Assembly (NCBI RefSeq): GCF_017583065.1
Contig: NZ_JAGEVL010000008.1
Location: forward strand, 29,280-93,279
DNA: 64,000 nt
Direction of reading: 5' to 3'
From: Staphylococcus shinii
Lineage (GTDB): Bacteria > Bacillota > Bacilli > Staphylococcales > Staphylococcaceae
The translations under genes were made by a program, and so were the position numbers. This document shows, piece after piece, positions 57,311 through 64,000 of this stretch. Every line of letters starts with the position of its first letter. Position 1 is the stretch's first letter. The notes beneath the pieces were generated by a model. That model saw only the letters and a list, made by a program, of their open reading frames with translations, ran no database searches and was not told the DNA's origin.

Positions 57311-57669
57311 TGAGAAGAGGAGACGTTTATTTAGCTGATTTGTCACCAGTGCAAGGGTCTGAACAAGGGGGAATTAGACCCGTCGTTATTATACAAAACG
57401 ATACTGGTAATAAATATAGTCCTACAGTAATTGTGGCTGCAATTACTGGTAGGATTAATAAAGCTAAAATACCTACACATGTAGAAATAGAAAAAAGTAA
57501 ATATAAACTTGATAAAGATTCTGTTATATTGTTAGAACAAATCAGAACTTTAGATAAAAATAGACTAAAAGAAAAATTAACATATCTTTCTGAGAAAAAA
57601 ATGAAAGAAGTTAACATTGCTATTGATATAAGTTTAGGATTACATAATATTAGGAATAATAAATCCTAA
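57307..57669 (+). CDS. mazF: mRNA interferase toxin MazF
   Basis: A 120-residue endoribonuclease of the PemK/CcdB fold. [32 protein letters not shown] contains the catalytic Arg (RGDVYLADL) and [17 protein letters not shown] and [15 protein letters not shown] follow. It is nearly the same as S. aureus MazF, which cuts at UACAU. Any enrichment of that site in genes here was not tested. It forms an operon with mazE and lies in front of the sigB genes, as in S. aureus. Confidence 0.96.
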   Translation: MMRRGDVYLADLSPVQGSEQGGIRPVVIIQNDTGNKYSPTVIVAAITGRINKAKIPTHVEIEKSKYKLDKDSVILLEQIRTLDKNRLKEKLTYLSEKKMKEVNIAIDISLGLHNIRNNKS

Positions 57670-57670
57670 G

Positions 57671-58021
57671 TTTCAAGGGGTTACTTAATAAGTAAATATA
57701 TTAGTAAATGCTAGACATCGATTTGCTATAACATGTAACAACCATTTAATTGTTGAGTTAATTAAGTTTGTTGAATTTTGAATTTTATTATAGTGGTTGG
57801 ATACCTTTACATAAGATGTCTAAGTGAGAAGCTTTAGGGTATCCTAAAGCTTTTTTAAATATTAAAGTAGAAACTTTTCTAATTATTAATCCAATATAAT
57901 GAGATGCTAAAGCAATAATCAGCATTTACATATCCTATTTAAAACATACATCAAGAACATAAATTTATGTTACATCCAATGTATGCGATTTATATTTGCA
58001 TTTTGAGGAGGAAAATACCGC
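57671..58021 (+). other. mazF-rsbU intergenic region with nested inverted repeats
   Basis: 351 bases without a gene. The left part folds: TAGACATC (57712-57719) with GATGTCTA (57815-57822), ACAACCA (57738-57744) with TGGTTGG (57794-57800), TTAATT with AATTAA inside. A strong terminator follows at 57829. After it the DNA is AT-rich and should hold the sigma-A promoter of rsbU. Confidence 0.5.
57829..57856 (+). terminator. Terminator behind mazEF
   Basis: AAGCTTTAGG pairs with CCTAAAGCTT around GTAT, then T6. It limits, but need not abolish, read-through from mazEF into rsbU. Confidence 0.88.
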
Positions 58022-59023
58022 GTGGAAGAATTCAAAAATCAATATAAAACGCTAATTGATAAAAGCTTACATACAAATGATTCAATTGAATTATTAAATG
58101 AGTGTAAGCGTTTTACCGAAGAAGTCGTAAAAAAAGATTTATTGCCTGAAGATATCGTGCAAATACATAAAGAGCACATACAAAATCAAAATTTAGATGA
58201 AGCGCAAATCTTGAAAACATTTAATGTGTTGAAAGAAATTGTTAAAGGATTCGGTTATAGCTATAGAGACTATAAACAATTAGTAGATCGCTTGCAATAT
58301 CATGATAAAGAAATTGATTTAGCATCACGTTTACAACAAACAATGTTGAAAACAGATATACCTCAATTTGATAGTATACAAATTGGTGTGATTTCTGTTG
58401 CAGCGCAAAAAGTAAGCGGAGATTACTTCAACCTCATTGATCATAAAGATGGTACGATGAGTTTTGCAGTAGCAGATGTCATTGGTAAAGGTATTCCGGC
58501 TGCATTAGCCATGAGTATGATAAAGTTTGGTATGGACTCGTACGGACATTCTCAGTTACCAAGTGATGGTTTGAAAAGATTGAATCGTGTGGTAGAAAAA
58601 AACGTTAATCAAAATATGTTTGTAACAATGTTTTATGGACTATATGAAGAACTAAATCACTTATTATATTGTAGTTCAGCTGGCCATGAGCCAGGCTACG
58701 TCTATCGTGCTGAAACTGAAGCATTCGAAGAAATTACTGTGCGTGGTCGAGTCTTAGGGGTAAGTCAACAGACACGATATAAACAGCAAGAAATTCCGAT
58801 TTATTTAGATGACTTAGTAATTATATTCACTGATGGTGTGACAGAAGTTAGAAATGAAGCTGGAGACTTTTTAGATAAACATCATCTATTAGATATGATT
58901 CATAAATATAAGCATATGCATCCTCAGGATATAGTGCAGCTTCTATATGAGGCTATTTTAAAGATACAGAATCCTGAAAAAAGAGATGATTTAACGATAT
59001 TAATAATAAAAAGAGTGAATTAG
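58022..59023 (+). CDS. rsbU: Sigma-B regulatory phosphatase RsbU
   Basis: RsbU dephosphorylates RsbV and so turns on SigB. The 333-residue protein has the helical RsbU_N domain (about 1-85) and a C-terminal PP2C phosphatase (about 125-333) with VSGDYFNLIDH, VADVIGKGIPAALAM, SAGHEPG and IFTDGVTEVRN metal motifs. Start is GTG 58022, 10 bases after GAGGAGG. The gene is intact, unlike that of some laboratory S. aureus strains. First gene of the sigB operon. Confidence 0.95.
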   Translation: MEEFKNQYKTLIDKSLHTNDSIELLNECKRFTEEVVKKDLLPEDIVQIHKEHIQNQNLDEAQILKTFNVLKEIVKGFGYSYRDYKQLVDRLQYHDKEIDLASRLQQTMLKTDIPQFDSIQIGVISVAAQKVSGDYFNLIDHKDGTMSFAVADVIGKGIPAALAMSMIKFGMDSYGHSQLPSDGLKRLNRVVEKNVNQNMFVTMFYGLYEELNHLLYCSSAGHEPGYVYRAETEAFEEITVRGRVLGVSQQTRYKQQEIPIYLDDLVIIFTDGVTEVRNEAGDFLDKHHLLDMIHKYKHMHPQDIVQLLYEAILKIQNPEKRDDLTILIIKRVN

Positions 59024-59037
59024 TTTTTGATTATTTA

Positions 59038-59063
59038 GATTTAAAATTTAACTTTAAGGGTAT
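59038..59063 (+). promoter_or_regulatory. Sigma-B-type promoter before rsbV
   Basis: ATTTAA (59039-59044), 13 bases, GGGTAT (59058-59063) fit the sigma-B consensus GTTTAA-N12/15-GGGTAT with one mismatch. It is 40 bases before rsbV, the place of the internal sigB autoregulated promoter in S. aureus and Bacillus. Confidence 0.75.
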
Positions 59064-59102
59064 AAAAGTTATTAATGAGACTATAATTAGGAGTGTAATG
59101 TT

Positions 59103-59429
59103 ATGAACCTTAATATTGAAACTGTGACTCATGATACTCATTATGAGGTGAAAGTTGGTGGGGAACTGGATGTTTATACAGTTCCTGAGTTAGAAGAAGT
59201 CTTAGTTCCAATGAGACAAGAAGGAACGCATGATATATATGTAAATTTAGAAAATGTTAGTTATATGGATTCGACTGGTTTAGGTTTATTTGTAGGTACA
59301 TTAAAAGCGCTAAACCAAAATGATAAGGAATTATATATTCTAGGTGTTTCAGATCGAATAAACCGACTATTTGATATTACAGGATTAAAAGATTTGATGC
59401 ATGTTAATGAAGGAACGGAGGTCGAATAA
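59103..59429 (+). CDS. rsbV: Anti-anti-sigma factor RsbV
   Basis: RsbV binds RsbW and sets SigB free unless phosphorylated. The 108-residue STAS-domain protein carries the phosphoserine Ser57 in [19 protein letters not shown] precedes the ATG. RsbW follows with its ribosome binding site inside the end of this gene. Confidence 0.96.
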   Translation: MNLNIETVTHDTHYEVKVGGELDVYTVPELEEVLVPMRQEGTHDIYVNLENVSYMDSTGLGLFVGTLKALNQNDKELYILGVSDRINRLFDITGLKDLMHVNEGTEVE

Positions 59430-59430
59430 C

Positions 59431-59913
59431 ATGCAACATAAACAGGATTATATTGAAATGCGTTTACCAGCCACAGCAGAATATGTAAGTTTGATACGAT
59501 TGACCCTATCAGGCGTATTTTCACGCGCAGGTGCTTCATACGATGATATAGAAGATGCCAAAATTGCTGTAAGTGAAGCAGTTACTAATGCAGTAAAACA
59601 TGCCTATAAAGATAACCCAAATGATGTAGGAATGATAAATCTATGTTTTGAAATTTTTGATAATAAGATAAAAATCGTCATCTCTGACCAAGGAGAAAGT
59701 TTTGATTATGAAGAAACGAAAGCCCAATTAGGGCCTTATAAAGAAGATGAAAATATTGATTTCTTAAGAGAAGGAGGTTTAGGTCTGTTTTTAATTGAAT
59801 CATTAATGGATGAAGTTACGGTTGATAAAAAATCAGGAGTAACAATCAGCATGATAAAGTATATTAAAAAAGAGCAGGTGCGAAATAATGGCGAGAGAGT
59901 CGAAATCAGTTAA
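59431..59913 (+). CDS. rsbW: Anti-sigma factor and serine kinase RsbW
   Basis: RsbW holds SigB inactive and phosphorylates RsbV. The 160-residue GHKL kinase has the N-box [19 protein letters not shown] and [18 protein letters not shown] 59431 follows GGAGGT at 59417-59422; an upstream ATG at 59401 lies before that site and is rejected. It starts 1 base after the rsbV stop and overlaps sigB by 26 bases. Confidence 0.96.
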   Translation: MQHKQDYIEMRLPATAEYVSLIRLTLSGVFSRAGASYDDIEDAKIAVSEAVTNAVKHAYKDNPNDVGMINLCFEIFDNKIKIVISDQGESFDYEETKAQLGPYKEDENIDFLREGGLGLFLIESLMDEVTVDKKSGVTISMIKYIKKEQVRNNGERVEIS

Positions 59914-60658
59914 TGATGTATCACCTGAACAAATTAACCAATGGATTACAGAGCACCAAAACAATGAAAACTCTGATGCTCAAGATAAACTTGTAAAGCA
60001 TTATAGAAAGTTAATCGAATCATTGGCATATAAATATTCTAAAGGTCAATCTCATCATGAAGACCTCGTTCAGGTCGGTATGGTTGGTTTAATCGGTGCA
60101 ATTAATCGGTTTGACTTGTCCTTTGATAGAAAGTTCGAAGCCTTTTTAGTACCAACCGTAATTGGTGAGATAAAACGTTATTTACGTGATAAAACATGGA
60201 GTGTCCATGTACCTAGAAGAATTAAAGAGATAGGACCACGTATTAAGAAAGTAACAGATGAATTAACAAATGAACTTGAGCGCTCACCTTCTATTACAGA
60301 AATTGCAGACAGACTTGAAGTGAATGAAGAAGATGTATTAGAAGCAATGGAAATGGGTCAAAGTTATAACGCATTAAGTGTTGATCATTCTATTGAAGCA
60401 GATAAAGATGGTTCTACAGTGACATTATTAGATATAATGGGACAACAAGATGATAATTATGATTTAACAGAAAAAAGGATGATATTAGAAAAAATATTAC
60501 CTATTTTAACTGAAAGAGAAAGACAAATTATTCAATGTACGTTTATCGAAGGTTTAAGTCAAAAAGAAACAGGAGAAAGAATTGGTTTGAGCCAAATGCA
60601 TGTTTCAAGATTACAAAGAACCGCGATTAAAAAACTTCAAGAAGCTGCGAATAAATAA
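59888..60658 (+). CDS. sigB: RNA polymerase sigma-B factor
   Basis: The general stress sigma factor, 256 residues. Region 2 ([56 protein letters not shown]), region 3 and the region 4 helix-turn-helix ([28 protein letters not shown]) are complete. AGCAGGTG precedes the ATG, which is within rsbW. It is transcribed from its own sigma-B promoter and from promoters farther up. Confidence 0.97.
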   Translation: MARESKSVNDVSPEQINQWITEHQNNENSDAQDKLVKHYRKLIESLAYKYSKGQSHHEDLVQVGMVGLIGAINRFDLSFDRKFEAFLVPTVIGEIKRYLRDKTWSVHVPRRIKEIGPRIKKVTDELTNELERSPSITEIADRLEVNEEDVLEAMEMGQSYNALSVDHSIEADKDGSTVTLLDIMGQQDDNYDLTEKRMILEKILPILTERERQIIQCTFIEGLSQKETGERIGLSQMHVSRLQRTAIKKLQEAANK

Positions 60659-60669
60659 TCATTAAATTC

Positions 60670-60706
60670 AAAAGGCAGGATCTCTAAACTTAGGGTGCTG
60701 CCTTTT
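60670..60706 (+). terminator. sigB operon terminator
   Basis: AAAGGCAG pairs with CTGCCTTT, with an inner CTCTAA/TTAGGG stem, then T-run. Confidence 0.85.
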
Positions 60707-60803
60707 TATTTGTAGTTATATAATTAAAATAAAGCGTTAATCAAATATGTTAAAATATATAAGATAGATAAAAATAAATACATAATTGTGAGTGGAGGAT
60801 TCT

Positions 60804-62954
60804 ATGGATAGTAATTTAATACAATCTATAAGAGATAAATATAATTTTACGACTAAACAAATCAATGCGGTGTTAACATTATTAGAAGATAAAAACACTG
60901 TGCCATTTATTGCTCGTTATAGAAAAGAACAAACTGGTGGTTTGGATGAAGTTGAAATTAAACAAATTGATGATGAATATCAATATATGGTTAATCTTCA
61001 AAAAAGAAAAGAAGAAGTTATACATAATATAGAAGAACAAGGTTTATTAACAACAGGTCTAAAAAATGATATTTTAAAACAGACTAAACTTCAGAGAGTT
61101 GAAGATTTATATAGACCTTTTAAACAGAAAAAGAAAACAAGGGCTACAGAAGCAAAAAGAAAAGGGTTAGAACCACTTGCACAATGGTTAAAACAATCGG
61201 CAGTAGAAACTTCGGTCGAAACGAAAGCGCAACAATTTATTACAGAAGAGGTTCCGAATGTAGAAGATGCAATTAAAGGTGCTCAAGATATCATTGCAGA
61301 GTTAGTATCAGATGAACCTAAATATAGAAGAAAAATTTTAAAAGATACATTCCAACATGGCAGTATTATCACCCAAAAGAAAAAGAACGCTGAAGATGAG
61401 AAGGAAATATTCTCAATGTATTATGACTATACAGAACCGGTGAAAAAGATCGCAAATCACCGTGTATTAGCTGTTAATCGTGGAGAGAAAGAAAAAGTAT
61501 TAACCGTAAAAGTGGAAATGGACACTCAAGGCATTGAAAACTTTATTCGCGAAAATGAAATAAATGATAAACATGAAGGTACTTATATAATTGAAAACGC
61601 TATAAAAGATAGTTTGAAGCGCTTGATTATGCCTTCTATTGAAAGAGAAATAAGAGGGGATTTAACTGAAAAAGCTGAAAATCATGCTATAGATGTGTTT
61701 AGCGAAAATTTAAGAAATTTATTGCTACAACCTCCAATGAAAGATAAGCAAATACTAGGTGTAGATCCAGCGTTTAGAACTGGATGTAAACTTGCAGTGA
61801 TTAATCCATACGGAACTTTTGTTGCAAAAGGTGTTATGTATCCACATCCGCCAATCAATAAAAAAGATGATGCTGAAAAAACATTTATACAATTTGTACA
61901 GGCGTATGATGTTGAATTGATTGCTATAGGTAATGGGACAGCTAGCAGAGAAACAGAGCAATTTGTTGCAACAATGATTCAAAAACATAAATTAAATGTA
62001 CAATATATTATTGTAAACGAGGCCGGTGCATCTGTGTACTCTGCTTCAGAAATAGCAAGAAGTGAATTTCCTGAGTTTCAAGTTGAAGAACGTAGTGCAG
62101 TTTCAATTGGTAGAAGAGTACAAGACCCATTAAGTGAACTCGTTAAAATAGATCCGAAATCTATCGGTGTTGGGCAGTACCAACATGATGTAAATCAAAA
62201 AGCTTTGGAAGGTGCGCTAACGTTTGTAGTTGAAACGGCAGTTAACCAAGTAGGGGTTGATGTTAATACTGCTTCTCGTTCATTACTACAATATGTTTCT
62301 GGTCTGACACCAACTATTGCTCAAAATATAATAGATTATAGAGAAGAAAACGGCGCAATAACACATAATAAAGATATCGCTAAAGTAAAACGATTAGGCG
62401 CAAAGACATTTGAACAAAGTATTGGTTTTATGAGAATAGTGGATGGTAAAGAACCATTAGACAATACATCAATTCACCCTGAAAGTTATGAAGTTACTTA
62501 TCAATTGTTAAAAGAAATTGATATGACTCCCAAAGATTTGGGATCAAAACAACTTAAATCAGTATTAAATCATGTGAATGTTGAATCAACAGCAGAGAAA
62601 TTAAATATTGGGGAGCCTACATTAGAAGATATAATAAAATCATTAATTGCACCTAATAGAGACCCTAGAGATGAATTTGAAACTCCGATTTTAAAATCAG
62701 ATGTCCTTTCTATTGAAGATTTATCTAAAAACATGAAACTTCATGGTACTGTTAGAAACGTAGTAGACTTTGGAGCGTTTGTAGATATAGGGGTAAAACA
62801 AGATGGTTTAGTACACGTATCCAAATTGTCTAGAAAGTTTATTAAAAATCCAATGGATATTGTAAGTGTTGGGGATATTGTAGATGTATGGATTTTAGAT
62901 ATTGATGAGAAAAAAGGTAAAGTGTCATTAACGATGATAGATCCTAATGGATAA
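60804..62954 (+). CDS. tex: Tex-family RNA-binding protein
   Basis: Tex-like proteins bind nucleic acid and affect transcription, RNA decay or toxin expression; the exact role is unsettled. The 716-residue protein has the family start ... FIARYRKEQTGGLDE, a YqgF-like nuclease-fold domain (GVDPAFRTGCKLAVI), a helix-hairpin-helix part (SGLTPTIAQNIIDYRE) and a C-terminal S1 RNA-binding domain (LHGTVRNVVDFGAFVDIGVKQDGLVHVSKLS). ATG 60804 is 4 bases after the end of GTGGAGGA; GTG 60792 is in that site. It overlaps the SprT gene. Confidence 0.93.
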   Translation: MDSNLIQSIRDKYNFTTKQINAVLTLLEDKNTVPFIARYRKEQTGGLDEVEIKQIDDEYQYMVNLQKRKEEVIHNIEEQGLLTTGLKNDILKQTKLQRVEDLYRPFKQKKKTRATEAKRKGLEPLAQWLKQSAVETSVETKAQQFITEEVPNVEDAIKGAQDIIAELVSDEPKYRRKILKDTFQHGSIITQKKKNAEDEKEIFSMYYDYTEPVKKIANHRVLAVNRGEKEKVLTVKVEMDTQGIENFIRENEINDKHEGTYIIENAIKDSLKRLIMPSIEREIRGDLTEKAENHAIDVFSENLRNLLLQPPMKDKQILGVDPAFRTGCKLAVINPYGTFVAKGVMYPHPPINKKDDAEKTFIQFVQAYDVELIAIGNGTASRETEQFVATMIQKHKLNVQYIIVNEAGASVYSASEIARSEFPEFQVEERSAVSIGRRVQDPLSELVKIDPKSIGVGQYQHDVNQKALEGALTFVVETAVNQVGVDVNTASRSLLQYVSGLTPTIAQNIIDYREENGAITHNKDIAKVKRLGAKTFEQSIGFMRIVDGKEPLDNTSIHPESYEVTYQLLKEIDMTPKDLGSKQLKSVLNHVNVESTAEKLNIGEPTLEDIIKSLIAPNRDPRDEFETPILKSDVLSIEDLSKNMKLHGTVRNVVDFGAFVDIGVKQDGLVHVSKLSRKFIKNPMDIVSVGDIVDVWILDIDEKKGKVSLTMIDPNG

Positions 62955-63396
62955 CAATGAAATACAACAATTAACTGAAACAATATCTAGAAAGTATTTT
63001 GGCTGTGAATTTCAGCATAAAGCATATTTTAATAATAGATTAAAAACTACTGGTGGACGCTATATATTAAATTCACACAATATAGAAATAAATGAAAAGC
63101 AATTTATAAAATACGGAGAATCGGCAATTATTGATATTATAAAACATGAATTATGTCACTATCACCTACATATTCAAGGCAAAGGTTATAAACATAAAGA
63201 CGCAGATTTTAAGGTTTTAAGTAAACAGACAGGGGCGCCTAGATTTTGCGCCCCTTTAGAAAAATACGAAGAACGAGCAAAGTATATCTATAAATGTGAA
63301 AACTGTGGTGTTGAGTTTCCGAGAATTAGAAAAGTAAACACAAAGAAAATGGTTTGTGGCAAATGCAAAGGGAAGTTAACCCAAGTAGAAAAATAG
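62947..63396 (+). CDS. SprT-like zinc metalloprotein
   Basis: A 149-residue SprT-like protein (YdcK-type in Bacillus). It has the gluzincin motif HELCHYH (67-73; His67, Glu68, His71) and a C-terminal zinc ribbon with CENCG and CGKCKG (116-139). Related eukaryotic SPRTN cuts DNA-protein crosslinks; the bacterial role is unknown. Its ATG lies in the end of tex (8-base overlap). This order, sigB-tex-sprT-tRNAs, is that of S. aureus. Confidence 0.88.
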   Translation: MDNNEIQQLTETISRKYFGCEFQHKAYFNNRLKTTGGRYILNSHNIEINEKQFIKYGESAIIDIIKHELCHYHLHIQGKGYKHKDADFKVLSKQTGAPRFCAPLEKYEERAKYIYKCENCGVEFPRIRKVNTKKMVCGKCKGKLTQVEK

Positions 63397-63414
63397 AATA
63401 TTAAGTTGAAGGAA

Positions 63415-63448
63415 TGAGTCTTAATGTTATGTTAAGGCTCAATTTTTT
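63415..63448 (+). terminator. Terminator of the tex-SprT unit
   Basis: TGAGTCTTAA pairs with TTAAGGCTCA around TGTTATG, then T6. Confidence 0.85.
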
Positions 63449-63665
63449 ATGTAAAAGAAACTAAAAATACTATTAAATCGAGAAATAAATGAGTATTTTA
63501 ACAACATAAGTAAAGTATAATATATATGGTTGTTATTTTACTCATTTTAGTTTTTGTTTTATATTGACGTTTAGCTATATATGTTATAAGATAATAAACG
63601 TTGAAAAATTAATAACAACTTTCGTTAAAGAAATATTAACTTCATTAATTTGATTTGAAAAGTTA

Positions 63666-63694
63666 TTGACAAAATATTAAGTATATATTACAAT
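63666..63694 (+). promoter_or_regulatory. Promoter of the tRNA/rRNA unit
   Basis: TTGACA (63666-63671), exactly 17 bases, TACAAT (63689-63694), a near-perfect sigma-A promoter 41 bases before tRNA-Leu. Such strength fits a stable-RNA operon. Confidence 0.85.
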
Positions 63695-63735
63695 AGAATG
63701 TGTTACTTAATAGAAGAGAAAAACCGTTTTGCTAA

Positions 63736-63818
<83 letters not shown>

Positions 63819-63839
63819 TCAAATACCTTATTTAAATAA

Positions 63840-63913
63840 GCGGGTGTAGTTTAATGGCAAAACCTCAGCCTTCCAAGCTGATGTTGTGGGTTCGATTCCC
63901 ATCACCCGCTCCA
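63840..63913 (+). tRNA. tRNA-Gly(TCC)
   Basis: Acceptor GCGGGTG/CACCCGC, anticodon stem TCAGC/GCTGA with loop CTTCCAA (anticodon TCC, reads GGA and GGG), T-arm GTGGGTTCGATTCCCAT, discriminator T and an encoded CCA. 21 bases after tRNA-Leu. Confidence 0.96.
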
Positions 63914-64000
63914 TATAGAAATTTTAATGAACATTGAAAACTGAATTGCAATATGTCAACGTTAATTCCGAACACAACATTAAATTGTTGGTTCAAAACA
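63914..64000 (+). other. Probable 16S rRNA leader at the window edge
   Basis: ACATTGAAAACTGAAT followed by CAATATGTCAACGTTAATTCC is, from memory, the leader found just 5' of 16S rRNA in staphylococci. The 16S gene should begin within about 100 bases past the end; none of it is visible, so this is inference. Confidence 0.7.

Larger units (their letters stand above)
63397..63735 (+). other. Gap between the SprT-like gene and the tRNAs
   Basis: 339 bases: a terminator at 63415-63448, an AT-rich stretch and a near-consensus promoter at 63666-63694. No gene is seen. Confidence 0.7.

Overview
The window is a 64 kb piece of an AT-rich Firmicutes chromosome that I assign to Staphylococcus. The support is close protein resemblance from memory (LuxS, MazEF, PtpB, AtpF, SceD, TenA, CshA) and the staphylococcal gene order from mazEF-rsbUVW-sigB to an rRNA operon. 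A coagulase-negative species is likely because the proteins differ clearly from S. aureus, but I cannot name it from sequence alone. Almost everything is core genome. I see no prophage, insertion sequence, CRISPR array or resistance island.

Layout. 1-3.4 kb: end of deoC, then pdp and deoB (nucleoside salvage) with a small membrane gene. 3.6-9.7 kb: luxS (minus), a CodY-box-preceded pair made of an M20 amidohydrolase and an ATP-grasp ligase, a duplicated DUF2750 protein, coaW (minus) and a double-GNAT protein. 9.8-17.1 kb: rpoE, pyrG behind a CTP-type attenuator, fba, murAB, and an HxlR regulator beside an aldehyde dehydrogenase. 17.3-27 kb: rho, rpmE2, tdk, prfA, prmC, tsaC, ptpB, ywlG, glyA, upp and mnaA. 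27.1-34 kb: the complete atpIBEFHAGDC operon. 34.3-37.5 kb: a DUF1146 protein, murAA, fabZ, ywpF (minus) and a second ssb. 37.6-42.9 kb: sceD with WalR-type sites, a TPP riboswitch with tenA-thiD-thiM-thiE, and yidC. 43-48 kb: an HD hydrolase and cls (minus), csoR with a small HMA-like partner, a 46-codon gene, a hairpin-rich stretch and rodA (minus). 48-57 kb: ddl, murF, cshA, three bacterial PH-domain membrane proteins, acpS and alr. 57-63.4 kb: mazEF, rsbU-rsbV-rsbW-sigB, tex and a SprT-like gene. 63.4-64 kb: a strong promoter, tRNA-Leu(GAG), tRNA-Gly(TCC) and what looks like the leader of a 16S rRNA gene just past the edge.

How the genes work together. Cell-wall synthesis recurs (two MurA enzymes, MnaA, Ddl, MurF, RodA, Alr, SceD), as do nucleotide supply (Pdp, DeoB, PyrG, Tdk, Upp), translation termination (PrfA with its methylase PrmC) and energy (ATP synthase). 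Stress control sits in MazEF and the SigB partner-switching module. The most interesting signals are regulatory or small: the CodY-linked amidohydrolase/ligase pair, the pyrG slippage attenuator, a perfect two-half WalR site before sceD, a palindrome on the HxlR promoter, a hairpin between atpE and atpF, a CsoR operator inside its own promoter, and two unexplained structured intergenic regions (about 46.44-46.73 kb and 57.70-57.86 kb). I found no clearly new multi-gene system; the M20/ATP-grasp pair is the best candidate for unknown chemistry.
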